Below are positions 50,404 to 61,600 of a stretch of DNA of 64,000 nucleotides, piece after piece. Each line of letters opens with the position of its first letter. Within the stretch, counting starts at the first letter, position 1. The notes under the pieces are model-generated. The model was given only the letters and a program-made list of their open reading frames with translations. It did no database searches and was not told the origin of the DNA. The DNA is from Incurvaria masculella (taxonomy: Eukaryota > Arthropoda > Insecta > Lepidoptera > Incurvariidae): assembly GCA_946894095.1 (NCBI GenBank), contig OX335653.1, positions 11,041,001 to 11,105,000 of the forward strand, read 5' to 3'. The position numbers and the translations under genes were made by a program.

Positions 50404-50804
50404 ATGCTGCCCCGGCCGAGTACACAGTGGAAGATGCGGATAGCGCTCTGCATAGCGGTGGCAGTGTTCGCCGCGTCGGCGGAGGGGGCGCGGCAGAAGT
50501 TCGAGGGGAGCATCAGGTCCGCGGCGGAGGCGCCGGCGCAGGACAACCTCGCGGTGGAGTCGCTCGCGGCGCCGGTCGTGGTGGCGGCGCCCGCGCCTGC
50601 GCCCGCGCCCGCGCCGGAGCCGCCCGCCGCGCCCGCGCCCTCCGCGCCGCCCGCCGCGCCCGCGCCCTCCGCGCCGCCCGCCGAGACCGCGTCCGGCGGC
50701 GGCGTCCCGCCCTCCGCGCCGAGCGGCGCGTCCGCCCCCTCCGCGCCGGCTAACTCGCTCGAGGAGTGCGACTCCGAGATGATTGGCTTCGAGCTCGTTA
50801 CCGG
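50404..50804 (+). CDS. PAN-domain secreted protein, first coding exon (signal peptide and Pro/Ala-rich linker)
   Basis: Exon 1 of 3 visible coding exons; it encodes residues 1-133 plus two bases of codon 134. The start ATG has a good context (gcgccATG) and lies 8 bases after a 3' splice site. A second Met at residue 11 begins a classic signal peptide (MRIALCIAVAVFAASAEG), so either Met would secrete the protein. Residues about 56-118 form a low-complexity Pro/Ala/Ser linker, and the sequence turns globular at C122 (ECDSEMIGFELVTG), the first cysteine of a PAN/Apple domain. The exon ends at a strong donor, GG|GTGAGT. Joining to 53462 completes a Gly codon and continues the domain in frame. By family analogy the product is an apical extracellular-matrix protein. 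The exon is very GC-rich, so long open frames in other frames here are shadows. Assignment to one family member (nompA, trynity, nyobe, neyo, morpheyus) is not possible from this part. Confidence 0.85.
50623..50676 (+). repeat. in-frame 27-bp tandem duplication inside the Pro/Ala linker
   Basis: Two copies of a 27-base unit at exact spacing encode two runs of P-A-A-P-A-P-S-A-P. The repeat keeps frame and sits in a low-complexity linker, so copy-number change would alter linker length only. Confidence 0.85.
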
Positions 50805-50907
50805 GTGAGTTGCATTTATTTTACGATAAGCATTGATCATGAATTCGACTTAGAATGGGCAAGGAAAACGGGATTAGAAAACAGCTTTAAAGAAGCATAT
50901 TCATAAG

Positions 50908-51176
50908 TTTTTAGGGTTCCGTTCCCAAAGGGTGCCAAACGGAACCCTATTTCTAAGCCTCCGCTGTCCGTCCATCCGTCCGTCAACCGTAATAGGTAAC
51001 CATTTGAAATGTTCACAGAGTGTGTATTTATTTTTCCGCTATAACGACAAATAATAAAAATAAAAAACCATAAATAACCATTGCAGGAAACGTGAAAAAT
51101 GGTTTTGGTTAAATTTTTGTATAATGGTACGGAACAATTCGTGTCCGAGTTCGACAAGCACTTGGCCGGATTTTTC
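50908..51176 (+). mobile_element. GGGTTCCGT...CACTTGGCCGG repeat in intron 1
   Basis: It runs from tttttagggttccgttccca to agcacttggccggattttt. It is shorter and more diverged than 27707-28030 and lacks part of the conserved middle. Confidence 0.8.
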
Positions 51177-51599
51177 GGAAAGTCTTCGCACAGCTTGTGT
51201 TCACGGTATTGGCGAAGCGTGCCATAAAATAAAACATACCATACAAAATAGATGAAGTTCACTTTCCCGCCATGGAACGAAACAGAAAAGCCAGCGCAGC
51301 ATTGTCAATCTCGTCATAAACGTCGCATTCGTCACGTGTTCGCTGTGAGGGGTCAGCGCGATTCGAGAGCACGCGTGAGAGGTCCGCCGCCGGTCCGACA
51401 GCCCCGGAAGAGTTGGGCTTTATACGATAATCGTGTTCATGACAACGCACTTCAGAGACCCTTGGTCCGGACCTCAGATCAAAAAGAAAGGAGATGTACC
51501 ATCAAGCGAACCTACTATGAGACCCGCTGTAACGATTTTTCTAAAACTACCAACCCAACTTGAACGTTCATGGAGGGTATATGTGGGTTTACATACCAG

Positions 51600-51868
51600 T
51601 GGATTTGCGGACTATCGCTGAGCTATCGAACTTGTTCAAGTTACGCTTGTAGACTCTCAGGTTATAGGTATGAGGAAAGGCACCCGCCGGCAGACAGTTC
51701 AATATCCTGGCGGTGCGGCAGAGAGATGAGTTTGAGAAACGATTCGTTCTGAAAAGCCTAATGTCAACCACAAGGGGGTGCTCTGATTATCTACGGCGGG
51801 TGCTCCGGATATATGTAGTATGGGGAGGAAATAGGCATGCAAGTTCCATAGAGCAACGTCCATGGTGG
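51600..51868 (-). pseudogene. LINE reverse-transcriptase C-terminal tail, relic copy in intron 1
   Basis: The minus strand reads VDIRLFRTNRFSNSS, then LCRTARILNCLPAGAFPH, then TYNLRVYKRNLNKFDSS. This matches the R-x-x-R-x-x-NS-x-x-RT-x-R-x-x-N-x-LP-x-x-x-FP-x-x-YNL ending of Jockey/CR1-like RT proteins. Relatives are at 24719-24980 (-) and 10975-11125 (+). It is antisense to the PAN gene. Confidence 0.7.
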
Positions 51869-51879
51869 GAACTAACTTG

Positions 51880-52022
51880 GCGAACGTATTCCGGGAGCAT
51901 ATTCGCGCGGGGTGGAGATTTTTGGACAGTGTGGGGCAAGATCCCATACCATTATATGCACACTTTGTCCTTACGGCGGAGTCGCGAGAACTAACGCATG
52001 CCACTTCTCCTTTTCTCTCTTC
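51880..52022. repeat. unclassified dispersed repeat, copy 2
   Basis: It matches 26839-26995 and abuts the LINE relic, so it could be a further part of the same element. Confidence 0.6.
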
Positions 52023-52714
52023 TGCGGTCCGGACGCACCTGCGCGCGACGCGTCGTAAACTGGGTGCGGCGACGTGTCGTTCACTCTCGCTGTCATTTAA
52101 CACTTTTACTGCGTTGTACATTGTATTGGACCGTAAAAGCAATAGTAAATAGATGGATTCAATCTTCAGATTTTTAGCAAGATATAATACATTGTTCCGT
52201 ATAGTCTTCTGACTTGAACGTGAAAATAAAACTCTATTGAGATTGCGAAAATATCTTGACAAAAGTTTTGTTTACAGGACATACAGAGTAATTAAAGTTT
52301 CGATGCAAAATCCTAATACTTCCTAAAGATATACCTAACTTCAAACTAAATTCTATAAAATATTAGTCTTAAATAAACAATAGACAAATTAATATATATT
52401 GAAACATCTTACCGAAGGTGCATGAACGCGTGTCGATCATAAATTATAAATTACAACATACGAGTACGTTCGCATGATATGATGGCGATGAAGTAAGTAA
52501 CGCAATGAGATGCGGCGACTAATACGAATATTAATTTTCAAAGTTTATTTTATTTTATGGTATGCTCATTGGGATTATCAATAACAGAGTTATATCTGCT
52601 GGAAAAAATGAATATTTGATAACTGAATATTTATCACGCGATGGCAGTAATAACTTGCTATAATGTTTTCTAGCCCGCTCGCATGGATGATTAAAATTAA
52701 TAATACACATTTAT

Positions 52715-52840
52715 CATATCGCATTACCGAAAGGAAATAAGTATCATGCCAGGACTTCTTCAAAGATTTTTCTTCGTATGAACCTGGCTAAAACGAACTG
52801 GACAGAAAACACGGAAAATATGATCGCCGCCTTACCTACC
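52715..52840 (-). mobile_element. SINE fragment in intron 1
   Basis: Reverse blocks catgccaggacttcttc, then aacgaactggacagaaaaca, then atcgccgcc. Confidence 0.55.
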
Positions 52841-53461
52841 TTGCATGTACGCTTAGCCAAGAAAGACACAGCTCAATATTGGCTCTAAAGTCATGGAGCA
52901 AACTGCTATTGGGCCAGTATGCACATTTGAAACTTTAATCATTGATCGACTACGGCCTGTATACGATGAGTATGTATATATATTTGTATACTAACTATAG
53001 ATATTTTTTATTTTCAACAAAAACTTATTTTATTAACTTTAATATTGTGTAAGAGTTTTGGTTAATCGTAAATGCCAATACACAACTGTAATAATACTAC
53101 TGCCCCTTATGATACAGTACCTAAGGCTAGTTTAGGGGGCAAAGTCTTGAAGCGGCAATAATGGCTCTAGATGCTTATAAGTACCTATCCTGTTATTGGT
53201 CTGAAACCATTATACAAATAAACATTTTCATTTCATTTCGTGGATATACATCAGAGCCGCAGTAGAATAGTTTCAAAAACTGACTATAGGAGTCTTAAAT
53301 GATACGTGTGCATATAGCTGATAGTTGTGAGGCGGTCAAAAATTAACTAAAATTGGCCACCAGCCCATAGACCTAACACAGCCCGGACATTCTAAGCCTA
53401 TGACTCAGCCAGCCTATCGAATCTGCGAAAATGCTTTGTATAATGTGAGTTCTGCTTGCAG

Positions 53462-53622
53462 ATATGTATTTTCGGCGCCGACGCAGATCTTGGACGACAT
53501 CCCCGGCACGCTGATGCTGACGGACTGCCTCGAGCTGTGCCAGTCAAACGACACGTGCCGCGCCGTCAACTACGAGACGGGCCTGTGCGTCCTTTTCGGC
53601 TCCGACGCGGACCAGCTGCCCG
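53462..53622 (+). CDS. PAN-domain secreted protein, second coding exon (core of PAN domain 1)
   Basis: This 161-base exon completes codon 134, encodes residues 135-187 and gives the first base of codon 188. It is bounded by an acceptor (ttctgcttgcag) and a donor (CCCG|GTACGT), and its phases match exons 1 and 3. It carries C156, C160, C166 and C176 in the pattern CLELC-x5-C-x9-C, which with C122 and C206 gives the six cysteines of a complete PAN/Apple module. A glycosylation sequon (N-D-T) is at residue 163. Third positions are strongly GC-biased (ctg, gac, tgc) against the AT-rich introns, supporting selection on coding sequence. PAN modules mediate protein-protein or protein-carbohydrate contacts; a matrix role is inferred from the family. 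Confidence 0.87.
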
Positions 53623-53764
53623 GTACGTTCACGCGTCAACTGACCTATGCAGATTTCATTAATTTGAGTTTCAGCGACATCTACATTTGAAGCATTGTAA
53701 TCAGATTTTTAAAATAATCTGAAAAAGTATTTGTTCATGAAATTCGTCGGAAGCAGGAAATTCG

Positions 53765-53850
53765 TCAGGAGTTTCCTTATAGTGCACGGCTATATTGAAC
53801 GTGATGGAAAACGCGGGGGCCCTACAATTTTACGTGAAATCCAAACTTTA
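53765..53850 (-). mobile_element. SINE fragment in intron 2
   Basis: Reverse blocks ttccttatagtgcacggcta, then ttgaacgtgatggaaaacgc, then cgtgaaatcc. Confidence 0.5.
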
Positions 53851-53938
53851 AGTGGTTATTTTTCTCTTTTCCTTCATTCGCCTCTTTTGAGAAATTGGGA
53901 CCACTTGTATTATTATTTTTTCTGAACCCACACAGCAC

Positions 53939-54488
53939 TTAAGGCGGCCCAACCCGGCGGGCCTAACTCATTCGCGGGCACGGTACAAAACCGTGCTGTT
54001 GCGCTCTGGGACCTTCTCTGTTTCAAAGAATAAGACAGGTTCCGTGATGAGGAAGATGCAACATGTCCACAAAAAAGACAATGTGCATAGTGTATGATTT
54101 GGTAAGATTTACGAAAATTTTAATTTCAAAACGACTTCTAGCTAAAAGTAAACGACGACCGCTGTAGTCAAAAATCTAACAAAAAACAAATCGATCATAA
54201 ATCTTGATTAAATAAGCTATGTCTGATGACTAATCTTTTTACGATGTTCTTACTTTATCATTGCGTAATCCACCTCCAAAGTTATCGTATAAAACGCGCG
54301 AAAAATTCGAACTTTCGGACCTTATAACTTAGAAACCAAACACAATTTTACAATGCCAATGGTCATCAGACATCTAGTTCGATCAAATAAAGCTATTTTG
54401 AGCAAAATTTTGGATCTCTGACAAGAAATATGGGCGTGATCTTCTTTCCCCTTTTGTATGGGGAGATGAGCGGGTTGGGCCACCTTAA
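53939..54488. mobile_element. TTAA MITE family, copy C (550 bp) in intron 2
   Basis: TTAA at both edges. The left end has one mismatch (GGCGGCCCAACCCG) to the right end CGGGTTGGGCCACC. The hairpin gcacggt-acaaa-accgtgc is kept. It has the same length as copies A and B. Confidence 0.9.
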
Positions 54489-56096
54489 GCAATCAAACGA
54501 CGCATTTGATTTGTGGACAACTGTCATATTACCTACCTAATCAATGAAGTACAGTACTTAAGTTACTCTAAATTTCTGCCTGACCAGCGAAATACATAAC
54601 CCAGTGTAGCTTACTTACACCGTTCGATGAACCAATCAAGAATATCAAAAGGAACTGTTTAAATATGAGACCTACTCTATGTATCTAACAATATGTAGTT
54701 TAAATCGACTCCATTATAAACTAAACCATTAACTGGGCTAATATTTAGCAAAAAAGGTCCGATAAGCGAACTGTAAAAAAAAACAGAAGTCTGGCGAAAG
54801 TGCCGCTTCATTCACATGTAAAGTTAGACAATAACGGTCAGGCAAGCGAGTGTGTAGCTATACGGTTGTTTTTGTTGTGCTATTCGATACGCAAACCCGG
54901 CACCCACACGTGGTAGTAGTCACGTACGATACGAAGATAATGGAGTACTACAAAAAACTCTCCGCTCCTCGACAATACGTGCGATCGCCGAAGAATGCGT
55001 GAGAATATCAAACAGATCAATGTGGGAATCAGTATCAGAAGATAGATTGAACACGCTCTTAGATATCAAAACAAATAAAGCAGAGTGTACCGGTAACGGT
55101 AAAATGTTTTACTAATAGAACGGTAAATAATAAAACAGACTTTTACTTAATAAATAAAATAGCTAACATAAAGCAGACAATCGAGTGTCACAAAGTGTTT
55201 GTACACCGAATTGAAGATGTTCCCAGCTCAATGCACGAGCAATTACGATTTAAGGGCAAGTGCGATGGCAATAATTGGAAGGTTGCGTGCGCATGCGCGT
55301 CTTCGGTAAGTCATGCGGGCCTTTACACGCGACATTATAAATAGGCGTGTCAAAGGTGAGCTGCCAATCGGCCTACACTGCCGATGGGAAGTGAACAAAC
55401 CGCAATTATTGAGCTGGCCGCAGTATCCTGGGGAGCTAGCCGCATTGCGCAATCTAGCGGAAAAACAAAGGTCCGTAAAACTCGCTAGACAATCCCGGGA
55501 TTCGACCCAACATTTCACACACGCATCGTTTCCAGACCGCCTAATTGCACATAATCCCGTGGCATTAATACTTCGCGCATCCTGCATCCCATCGCGGAAT
55601 CTAAATCGCTTTAGCACCGTAAAATTCGCTGTCCAAGTCGTATCAGAATCGGCGAGCACGCGTGAAATTAATTAAGAGTATTCGGATTGAGCGTTTGTCT
55701 GCGCCACCTAGCGGCGGTCTCCGCGTGCGTGTAATGACAGGGGGGGCACCGCGGGCGACCGCCGCACGCCGCCGAGCCACGCGGTCGTGCCGCGACGCTC
55801 CGTTCGGGCGGAGCTTAACCGTAATATTGAATTAAAGCGTGCGATACTACGGCGCGGGCGCGCTCCGTCGACACTGCTTCCGAGAAGCAGATGACGAGCC
55901 ATTACCGCAACGCCACGCGAGACCCTCCCATTTTGTTTATTCGAGCACGTCAAAACGGTGAACTGTTTTGCTGTAAGCACTTAGGAGAAAGGGTCGTGAT
56001 TGTTGACGATGGTTACTAGGACATCAGTACGAAACAGTTCCTTTGATTTTCTCTGCTCATTGGTATCGAAAGGATACTTCATATGCAGCCACTTCT

Positions 56097-56413
56097 TACC
56101 AAGTCCCAGTTTGCGCATTGTCAGATTGGTCCTTTACTTCTGAAATGAACTATGCGTTTTCCGTCCCGTAGGCAGGCCGACGAAGTCCCCGTTTGTGCAC
56201 TGTCAGATTTGTCTTCTTCAGAAGTCAAATAATGTGTGTGCTGGGTGCGCAGACCAAGCAAGTTGGTGCACTGTCCGATTGTCCTCTACTACAGAGGTCA
56301 ACTAACGTGTGTGCCGGGTGCGCAGACCAAGCCCCAGTTGACGCACCGTCCGATTGTCCTCTACTGCAGCGGTGAATTAACGCGTGCTCCGTCCCGCAGG
56401 CGCGCTGACCAAG
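56097..56413 (+). repeat. tandem repeat of the intron 2 acceptor / exon 3 start region
   Basis: Degenerate copies of a GACCAAG-CCCAGTT segment begin at about 56097, 56179, 56252, 56325 and 56407. The last copy is the real exon 3 start (ctgaccaagtcccagtt). Spacing is 82, 73, 73 and 82 bases. Shared blocks within units include gcactgtccgattgtcctct and acgtgtgtgccgggt. The first full unit also keeps an acceptor-like ccgtcccgtag at 56161-56171, closely matching the true ctccgtcccgcag. Confidence 0.85.
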
Positions 56414-56601
56414 TCCCAGTTCCCGGTGTTCACGATCTACGCGCAGAAGTCGTGCCTGGGCGTGCGGCCGTGCGAGCGCGCGTGGTGCTTCGACCGGGTG
56501 CGCGGCTACAGCCTGCGCGGCCGCGCCCGCCGCACGCACACCGTCGGCGCGCGCCAGATGTGCCTCGACCTGTGCCTCGGCGAGAACGAGTTCGTGTGCA
56601 G
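56400..56601 (+). CDS. PAN-domain secreted protein, third coding exon (end of PAN 1, start of PAN 2)
   Basis: This 202-base exon completes codon 188 (Gly), encodes residues 189-254 and ends with two bases of codon 255. The acceptor is ctccgtcccgcag and the donor AG|GTAAGC. The peptide begins GALTKSQFPVFTIYAQKSCL, where C206 closes PAN 1. A second PAN unit follows at once, with C212 and C217, an aromatic core (AWCFDRVRGYSL), the helix pair MCLDLC (C242, C246) and C254 in FVC. This arrangement of back-to-back PAN modules is typical of insect ZP-domain cuticle/apical-matrix proteins. The next exon should begin with one base completing an Arg or Ser codon. No matching exon was found before 64000, so the gene is truncated by the window edge and intron 3 exceeds 7.4 kb. 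Confidence 0.86.
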
Positions 56602-56879
56602 GTAAGCGAACAATTACAACGTGCAATCTAGTGATTAACATTCTTCCTGGATAGGAGATGATGTCCTGGGGCATTTACTGCCTCTGTAGTTCACAAGACC
56701 GGAAAGAAAAAACGAATATGCATCTTCGCAATGACGGTCCAAGAACATTAAAACATTTGGAAATATCCCCTGCAGTAACAAGTAAAAACATTATGAGATG
56801 AGGGAGAAAAAAAATACGAATCCTATAAATTCTTCGAAGAAGGAAGCAGAAATATAGAAAACAAAATAACAGTAACTTT

Positions 56880-57000
56880 TTTTCTTACAACCTGACATGG
56901 ATGGCTAATACCACACAACTACCGTTATAATGTTAGCCCAATACACCACATTACCGAAAGAATTAGGTGCCATGCCAGTACCTATCATACTGTTTGAAAA
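56880..57000 (-). mobile_element. SINE 3' part in intron 3
   Basis: Reverse blocks tgacatggatggctaatacc, then aatgttagcccaatacacca, then aattaggtgccatgccagta. Confidence 0.65.
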
Positions 57001-58414
57001 TTCAGATTCATGTTTTTAGCAATGCCGATGATAAGGCACCGCTTAATTGTATCAAGCTTACTCGATAAGATTATCGATCAAGATAGCCGTACCCAAAAAA
57101 ACCAGCAAACCGTAGAATATTGTCTTTTGTCTCAGGCTCCACTGCGGTTCTTTAGAAACCACAACCGTTAGTCGCGCCAACTGCAGCGCGACTACTCGCT
57201 AGCTTCCTCTCACAACCGCAGCTCATCTCATGTCCGAACTCAAACTTAACTCACGGTATCGGCATCAATGTCTGTTTCGAAATGTTCATGGACATATTGC
57301 GGATTGAAGCGTTCTCACACCATACAGTTTACGTCAGAGCCAAGAGGGCGGTGAACGAATTTACGCCCGATTTCGTGAAGAACTCTTTACTTTATTTCAC
57401 ACAGTGTTCCCACAAAGCATGAACGCTGTAACAACGGTAGTAAAACCGGTAAGCGATCTATGCTCTGAATATGTATTAAGAGAGGTTCAGAGGATCAATC
57501 ATTTGTGAGGGATGAACATTTGAAGATTATTAGAAAAATTGTCCGTCAGATTAAATGAATTGAATAAATTTAACATTTATATCAATTCAACAAACACTTA
57601 TAAAAACTAAAAGAGAAAAAAATCAACTGGTGAAAATTTATTCTGACGCAACGACGACCGGAACGTAATCGCACCGATAAACTCGAACGCATTCAGGAAT
57701 TCACCCGACATAAAGTCAGCAATGGCATAAATATTAAATTTATGCCGTCCCCACAATGCCACAATGGCGAGAAATAGTGAGAATTTATTGAAAACACCGC
57801 CGCGCCTCGTCGGCTTGCACGTGAGGAATTCCCAACTCCGGCGGCTGGAAGTGCAATCCACAAAGGTTGCCGGTCACGGCCAGAGCGACGGATGCAAGGA
57901 TGCGCAATGGCTCCACTGCATTTCCGGAGGCGATGAGAAACCAGACAAAGAGTCCGAAGCGTTCCCATGACAATAATTACGGGGGAGTCATCGACGTCGG
58001 CGCTGAGATGATTCGGTCCAGCGCCAGGAAATAGTGAGTACAATGAACGGACTCCCGAGATGCAATAAATAATGGGAGTCGGATATGTAGCTGGCGGCGG
58101 CGGCGTGCCGCGGGGGCGGAGTGAACCGTGACCCAAACTGTCTCGAGCGCTTGCGCTGTGGCCGCCCGACCCTCCCACACAATAACCGATCCCCGCTCAA
58201 CACCGACACTATGGAACTTCCTTCATGTCGCATTCATACAAACGTATAATTCAGTCTTAATCGAGTTAACCAGGTTAGGCAGAGAAATAAAATACAGCTT
58301 TACTAAAATGTGAATCGTATTCGAGTGGCTCTAGCGCCAGGTTTTTAGGGACTTTCTTTTAGTTCTTTTAGAGTTTGAAATATCAAATAATTAGAATGCA
58401 AACTCTATGGTGTT

Positions 58415-58630
58415 CATCCAAAACTGTCCGTTCGCTTCCCTAATTACTAGGTAGGGTATAAAACCTGTCGGGTTTTCATCATCTTGATGGATAAAATACG
58501 GTTGAATCGGTAATTAAAACTGTTCGAGTTGACGTCGAGTATACTGTAATTTAGCCGTTCAAATAAGGAAGGTTCTGTCAAGGCACGTCTTTACTTCAGG
58601 AATTCCTTCTTGTAGTATTAAAAAAATGCA
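58415..58630 (+). mobile_element. SINE copy, diverged, in intron 3
   Basis: Blocks cttccctaattactaggta, then gataaaatacggttgaatcg, then caaataaggaaggttctgtc. Confidence 0.5.
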
Positions 58631-61600
58631 GTATCTGTTCTGAGCTATCTATGCCCACTACGTAAAAAAGTGCTCTAAATTATAGAAATAACCAGTTATA
58701 CGTTTCGTATCTTTCTCTTTAAGCACGTCAGTTTATTCCTCGAGCTCTGAATTTCCTCTTGGCGTTTAACTAATTGAGAAACCCGGATTCGTTACGCGAA
58801 GAAGGGAGGCAATGATAATAAATTCAATGATGCATTAAAATTAATCTTGAATATGGTTATTTGCAAACTGTAAATTAATTAACACTCCAAACGGTGGGTA
58901 ATAATCGTAAAAGAGCCATAGGCCATAGACAAAAGCCTGTGCGGCCGCGGAGGAAGCGCTACGCTGCTGAGAGAGAAGGAACCAACTGCGATAGTTGTAT
59001 GACAATTCCAAGTCTTGGAAACAACACAAATATGACAATAACAGTTACCTTTTTTTTGTGATTTATTACGATAGGGCTTTTTAAATTTGACTAAAGCGGT
59101 TGTGTTAAGCATCCAAAAAAAAAATTAGGAAATAATTATTTAATTGTATGTTTCCGCGGGTAAATCCTTATAATGTTGTAACAATGTCTATTCGTTCGTC
59201 TGTTGTGTAAATGAATTTATATGATATTACATAGATTTTATCCAGAACTGAATATCAAATTTTAATGATAATAAAATACGTTTTCATATATTTACTACAA
59301 GCACACTGCAAATATATACCCATGCTTCTGCTCTTCTTTATCCACTAGTTTGACGAATTTTTTAAAAGTATTTTCGGAACAATTGGATTTGGCTGATCTC
59401 ATAATAGGTCTCAGTAGATTTTCGTAAATATCCATACAAAAACCAAACGCAGCGAGCTTAAAGGCACTTTACGGGCAGAGAATGGTCGCACAATTGAAAC
59501 TAATTAAAATATACCAGTTAATGCGAGAGAAGGTTAATTTATACCGGGGCAATACATTAGAGAAACGTACAAGGTAATTAAAATAATAAAACCCGTACGT
59601 TTACGATATCGTCTAGCCAAGGCGGTTACATGAGAACCGCCATACAAACTAGAGATTCCGCGCATTCCAAGCATCAACAATGGAAGAAAACAATTTTAAT
59701 TTAGGATCGTTGTTGCAAATCTGACAGTGGCAAAAGACCACGAATACTTCTCGTCATCTCGAAATAACTGGGCTCTTGCTCAAGAGATTACTTGCAGAAG
59801 TAAACTAAATACATATATGGCAGCTAATCGATAGACTCAGATGGATAGTACACGCACAGGGTGACATGGTTCACAGTCGGGCAGGACGACGATTGCGTGT
59901 GGCGCCAGTAGACAGAGTAGGCAAGGTCCGAGTCCCGTGTCTACATTCCCCGACCCCGGGACCTAACGAGACGGGACAATAGGAGCCGCGTCGACTATGG
60001 TTACCGCACCGCTCGCGACCCCTACGTGTTCGTCTCCACAATGCACTCGACCGGCGCACGGTTCGAGCCGTACGGAGTAGCTGAAAACGTTATTTATGCG
60101 ACAGCGCTAATGAGAAGCGGCCAGGAAGCGGTCCCCGCTGCCAACTTAATTCACGGACCGGACAATACTCTGATAACGAAGTCCGTCAGACATCACCGCA
60201 GCCTTACATGGCGGGGCCAGGAATCTTTGCCGCGCCGCCGCCGATAGGTAAGTCACGCTTCTCTTCCCGTTCGCCGGTCCGTTTCTCAATTCTACAAACG
60301 AGCATTATTTACAAAGCGGGGATGCCAATTGCGGTCCCGTCCGCGGCCTCCAATGCAGGTTCGCCGGAGACGCGACTGTCCTATTGTGTTTTATTTCCTT
60401 ATAGGGATTTTGACATCATTAACATAAACAGTGTAGGCAGGCGGTGCGCGCTCGCTATCGGCGCATGCGCGGCCGCCAATATTATCGCCGATGTTGCGGA
60501 ATTAATTTAGAACGAATCAACGTGCACGATTTAAATATTTTTTATTGCCTGTATACCAGGTTTCTAACTAATCTAATTTCCACTTTAATGACGATCAATC
60601 AAATCTGAGTTTTATTTATTTAGGAAATATATGTTTGAAGACAAAGCAGAGCCAATAGAAATGAAATCTGTGGAATGCTTTACATTCAAAAACATCGCTG
60701 AATACAGTCGTGTATGTATAAAGATTGTAGTAGAGCCGGTCGTTATGCACCGGTCTAGTCCCATTATAAATTCTGTGGTCCGGTATCGGAAACCATTACG
60801 CACACTCGGCAATATCTCAGGAAGATTACGCACATGCTGGCTGGCGTGTCGCCTCCGTGCAATTTCTCAGCGGGCTGGTTCGGCCGCGGATAGCGGTCGG
60901 CGCGACGCTATACAATGTCGTGAATTAGTGTTTCTTGCATAACGTTGGCGGATAGCATTAAGTATTGGCTTAGATAGTGTAAATTCTTGCCGGAAATAGG
61001 AGGGCAAACATAAGCTGCATGTAAGTAAATTGCGATCGTTGGGTACTATCCAAATCAGCGATTTTTGCTTAGTCAAATGCGTTTGATATTGTATTATTTT
61101 TAAAGTGAAGCAGAAACCAATTGTGGAAGTGAATACAAAAACCTGTTACAATTCTGAACGTAAGACAAGAATCGAACCGAGGACGTATTTATTTGAGGTT
61201 AACTACCGAAAATAGAAAACTACTTTCCTGAAAAAGTATCTCTGATAAACGACCGACAGACAGGGCTATGAATAAAAGCTCATTTGTGAACTTGACACTA
61301 TGAACATCTCTCATCTATTCCGTTCTTAAGAGAGTCGTTACCCTATCAATTCCCCATACTAAGGGGCGATAACTGTTTACATGCTTTTAATGTTTTACTA
61401 TGTTTTTGAAATTATGAATTCTAAAATAATATATTGCTAAAATCTACGTCTGTATGTTTTAATTTTTTGAATATACCTTTTAGAATGGAAAATATTGGCT
61501 GCAAAACATCGGAAAAAGTTGTCTTTTATTCCCTCATTTTCGTTTTTTTTTACTGAAAAATACAAATATTTACAAAAAAATTAAAACATACGGACATAGA

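Larger units (their letters stand above)
50805..53461 (+). other. intron 1 of the PAN gene (2.66 kb)
   Basis: It starts GTGAGT and ends CAG. It carries a GGGTTCCGT-type repeat (50908-51176), a LINE reverse-transcriptase tail on the minus strand (51600-51868), an unclassified repeat (51880-52022) and a SINE fragment (52715-52840). 51290-51420 is moderately GC-rich. The remainder is AT-rich with nothing recognisable. Confidence 0.8.
53623..56399 (+). other. intron 2 of the PAN gene (2.78 kb)
   Basis: It starts GTACGT and ends GCAG. It contains a SINE fragment (53765-53850), a complete TTAA MITE (53939-54488), a GC-rich block (55680-55920) and an unusual tandem repeat of its own 3' end (56097-56399). 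54490-55680 shows no gene or repeat that I recognise. Confidence 0.8.

Noticed and set aside
50427..50753. 108-codon + frame overlapping exon 1
   Set aside because: It is an out-of-frame shadow created by the absence of AT-rich stop codons.
50274..50840. 188-codon open frame on the minus strand over exon 1
   Set aside because: It is antisense to a well-supported exon. Its Gly/Ala-rich sequence is the complement of the GC-rich Pro/Ala linker.
51699..52262. 187-codon minus-strand frame in intron 1
   Set aside because: It spans two repeat pieces. The genuine RT-like tail is read in another frame (51589-51771), so this frame is incidental.
55243..55659. 138-codon minus-strand frame in intron 2
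   Set aside because: It lies antisense in an intron, lacks a domain and is matched by an equally long + frame.
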